Below, piece after piece: positions 62,333 through 64,000 of a DNA stretch of 64,000 bases. Each line of letters begins with the position of its first letter. Positions within the stretch are counted from its first letter, which is position 1. Made by a program: the position numbers and the translations under genes. The notes beneath the pieces were generated by a model. That model had not been told where the DNA came from, did no database searches, and worked only from the letters and a program-made list of their open reading frames with translations. This DNA is from Bacteroidales bacterium (GTDB taxonomy: Bacteria; Bacteroidota; Bacteroidia; Bacteroidales; ML635J-15): assembly GCA_017620015.1 (NCBI GenBank), contig JAFZRE010000025.1, forward strand, positions 78,950-142,949, in the 5' to 3' direction.

Positions 62333-62440
62333 GGTTATTTTAAAAACTTTTGCAGATTTTCGGAGGTTATTATTGATGTAGATGCAGATTTTCGGAGGTT
62401 ATTTTTTGTGTCGAATGCAGATTTTCGGAGGTTTTGTCAA
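62319..62440. repeat. Upstream array of the second ATPase gene, period 32-33 bp
   Basis: Four units of the same consensus as at 60856 begin at 62319, 62351, 62383 and 62416 (32, 32 and 33 bp apart), all in the same orientation as the downstream units. The innermost is degenerate and carries the -33 box. Confidence 0.9.
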
Positions 62441-62477
62441 GTAAATATTGCGGGCAAAGGATACTGAAAAAAGTAAT

Positions 62478-62528
62478 AAAACGGCAATAGATTCTGAAAC
62501 AAGTTCAGAATGACATTTGCCGTTTTTT
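62478..62528 (-). terminator. Terminator-like nested palindrome after hsdS
   Basis: AAAACGGCAA and TTGCCGTTTT form the outer arms, and ATTCTGAA and TTCAGAAT the inner arms. The inner part, read as GTCATTCTGAACTTGTTTCAG on the minus strand with one base of overhang omitted, is a word I recall as dispersed in Bacteroidota. T-rich sequence follows on the minus strand. Confidence 0.65.
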
Positions 62529-62532
62529 CAAT

Positions 62533-63546
62533 CTACAGGCATCCCGAATATGGCAGTCCTTTGATATAATCTTCCATCCATTGCCAATCGGGATTGCCTT
62601 GCTCATCGATAGGTAATTTGATTTTCGATGATTCCATAAGTTCTTTATCCCACTTTCTTCCGTAATTGAAACGGTATTTTTCTTTATTTATAATAGTCGT
62701 GAGAAATAATGCGGAATAAGCATTCATTAGAAATTTTGGATATAAAACATTTACATCATCTGTAGCCCAAAATTCTTTTGCTTGATAATAAGCCTCTGCA
62801 ATAGAACCGTTATAAGAAACAGTTATTGTATTAGCAGAATGTAATTGTTCATTATTAGAAATATATGAAGAAACACCATTATTCGAATCAATTGCCCCGA
62901 TATATGGAATTTTCCCTACAACCATATCTGCTTTTGTGAGCCGTTTGCCTTTTTTGATTTCAAAAACATCGATGTATTTAAACCATTTCCACTCTTTTGT
63001 GTTTAATTGTAATTTGTTGTTTGTCAAAGGCTTTGTATCGAATTCTTTTTCCCATACAGACTTTGACTTATCTGGCAATTTCGGAACAAGAGTTTTCATC
63101 ACATAATTTTCAATCCATTGCCAATTGGGATTGCCGTTGTTGTCAACTGGAAGTTTTATTTGAAAAGCATCTATTCTGTCGCAGCAATTCCGCCCATAAG
63201 AAAACCTATATTGTTCATTGTTTATTAGAACACAAATAAACAAAAGGCACTCTATTGGAACTGAAAATTTGGACACAAGAGCCTTTACCCTCGTACCTAC
63301 ATAAAAATCATGAGTTTGAACCGTAGCAAAAAAATTTCCTCTATCTGCTAATGAAATGGTTTGTGTATAATCATATAACTTATGTGTTGGTAGCTTGCAT
63401 GTCATTGCTGTTATCCCATTGTTTTCTGCCTTATGACCAATAACAGGAAATGAGCCAACTGTAAGTTCTGAATAAATTAAATCTTTTCCCGTATCAATAT
63501 CAAATAACTCTTTCAGATAGAACCACTTCCAATTCTTAGTTTCCAT
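62533..63546 (-). CDS. Type I restriction-modification specificity subunit (HsdS-like)
   Basis: HsdS subunits recognise DNA through two target-recognition domains (TRDs) and guide the methylase and endonuclease subunits. The 337-residue protein has two similar halves: KWFYLKELFDIDTGKDLIYSEL, then GNPNWQWIENYV near residue 145; KWFKYIDVFEIKKGKRL, then GNPDWQWMEDYI near the end. This duplicated arrangement is the BcgI-like or type I S-subunit fold. It starts at the ATG 63546, with GAGGAG in the end of the methylase reading frame. The methylase upstream is cut by an IS, and no HsdR gene is visible, so the protein is probably without its partner. Confidence 0.85.
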   Translation of the reverse strand: METKNWKWFYLKELFDIDTGKDLIYSELTVGSFPVIGHKAENNGITAMTCKLPTHKLYDYTQTISLADRGNFFATVQTHDFYVGTRVKALVSKFSVPIECLLFICVLINNEQYRFSYGRNCCDRIDAFQIKLPVDNNGNPNWQWIENYVMKTLVPKLPDKSKSVWEKEFDTKPLTNNKLQLNTKEWKWFKYIDVFEIKKGKRLTKADMVVGKIPYIGAIDSNNGVSSYISNNEQLHSANTITVSYNGSIAEAYYQAKEFWATDDVNVLYPKFLMNAYSALFLTTIINKEKYRFNYGRKWDKELMESSKIKLPIDEQGNPDWQWMEDYIKGLPYSGCL

Positions 63547-63548
63547 AA

Positions 63549-63869
63549 TCAAAACTCCTCATTTTGAACTAAAAATGCTGCATAATCTCTCATCTTACGG
63601 ATAAAATCCTCATCACATAGTGTGCTATAATCCGTTTCCATATATGCTTCAGCGCACCATTCATCTTCGGCTTCCACATGGCGGTTTATAGATTTCCCTG
63701 CTACGGTTGAGCGATGTTCGTATAAATCAAGCCATTCCTTTTCAATAGATTCCCATTTGTCACGGACATCCACACGGCCGACACCCTTTCTTTTCTCAAA
63801 ACCATCATCTTTAAAATATCCAAAAAATGTTTCCTTTTCCTTTTTGTGTGGTTTGCCCAATGTCAATGC
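63549..63869 (-). pseudogene. Type I methylase (HsdM-like), C-terminal fragment
   Basis: The frame begins at the IS boundary and reads about 107 residues: LGKPHKKEKETFFGYFKDD, GFEKRKGVGRVDV, KWESIEKEWLDLY, then VEAEDEWCAEAYMETDYSTL and the C-terminus. This is the tail of the N6-adenine methylase subunit. The catalytic NPPY and SAM-binding domains are missing. A TTG at 63866 could act as a start, but the fragment cannot methylate. The insertion is right at codons where family members continue upstream. Confidence 0.8.
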
Positions 63870-64000
63870 CTGAAATAGGTTGACCGTTTTTATTCACTAA
63901 AACAGTAAAATAAAAAAGGTCAACGATGGAAAAATTAACAGTAGAAGAAAGACAAAGAAGAAGCTTCAGCGAAAGCTTCAAACGAAAGAAAGTCCAGGAA
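63870..64000 (+). mobile_element. IS3-like insertion sequence, left end (partial)
   Basis: The segment starts near TGAAATAGGTTGACC, a terminal-repeat-like end. GTTGACC (63879-63885) and GGTCAAC (63918-63924) form the stem of a hairpin, with T-rich and A-rich inner arms that also pair, just before the orfA ATG. Such a structure can shield the transposase gene from external transcription. The right part of the element lies outside the window. Confidence 0.75.
63926..64000 (+). CDS. IS3-family transposase OrfA, N-terminal part
   Basis: Twenty-five codons are visible: MEKLTVEERQRRSFSESF followed by KRKKVQE, typical of the helix-turn-helix OrfA proteins of IS3/IS911-type elements. The gene runs off the right edge. 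OrfA usually overlaps OrfB with a -1 frameshift, which would lie beyond the window. Confidence 0.8.
   Translation, partial: MEKLTVEERQRRSFSESFKRKKVQE

Overview
The window looks like a chromosomal segment of a member of the Bacteroidota, most likely order Bacteroidales. Four things point there. Promoters follow the Bacteroidota pattern (TTTG, about 20 nt, TAnnTTTG). Two large secreted proteins carry type IX secretion (T9SS) C-terminal signals of different kinds. Many secreted proteins are lipoproteins. The protein families (BatA-like, DUF3109, DUF6591-like, BspA-like leucine-rich repeats, a ferredoxin-less IorA) are typical of the order. The species cannot be named from the sequence.

Layout. 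1-329: 5' part of a secreted protein, running off the left edge. 623-6198: rod-shape and wall-elongation operon mreB-mreC-mreD-mrdA(PBP2)-mrdB(RodA). 6418-8596: iorAB. 8701-9435: GH25-like lipoprotein with altered catalytic residues. 9537-14322: BatA-like protein, rplS, DUF308 membrane protein, rnz, DUF3109 protein. 14341-15822 (minus): SDR enzyme fused to a zinc-ribbon-like tail. 16028-20764: two tandem paralogous repeat lipoproteins separated by a GC-rich structured element. 21119-24934 (minus): acyl-CoA synthetase, FGE-like protein, PBP4-type DacB. 25236-27825: LytTR regulator, MtnA-like isomerase and class II aldolase, overlapping or abutting like an operon. 28270-40406 (mostly minus): glycosyltransferase, Ogt, AGCS symporter, two T9SS cargo proteins, DUF6591-like protein. 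40686-50613: C69 peptidase, rocD, dnaX, Gate-domain protein, SlyD-like PPIase, ung, M23 peptidase, dxr. 50627-53815: LRR protein and lepA. 53826-53963: five consecutive perfect hairpins. 53968-59002 (minus): zinc-ribbon membrane protein, membrane protein, transglutaminase lipoprotein.

The last 5 kb (59003-64000) is accessory. It holds two AAA/DUF4143 ATPase genes and a type I restriction-modification remnant: a specificity gene, and a methylase tail cut by an IS3-like element that runs off the right edge. The ATPase genes sit in unusual repeats. The first is flanked by a perfect 29-bp direct repeat whose palindromic core lies between its -33 and -7 boxes. The second is flanked on both sides by tandem units of 32-33 bp, and the innermost upstream unit supplies its -33 box. 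A third array, period exactly 31 bp, lies between the two genes. A period of 31-32 bp is about three helical turns, so I read these as autoregulatory operator arrays or cassette-boundary repeats carried with the ATPase genes. This is the best candidate here for an undescribed system.

A second notable signal is in dnaX. An in-frame A AAA AAC heptamer is followed by a 6-nt spacer, a small stem-loop and a nearby -1-frame stop. This would give a short gamma-like product beside the full-length tau form.
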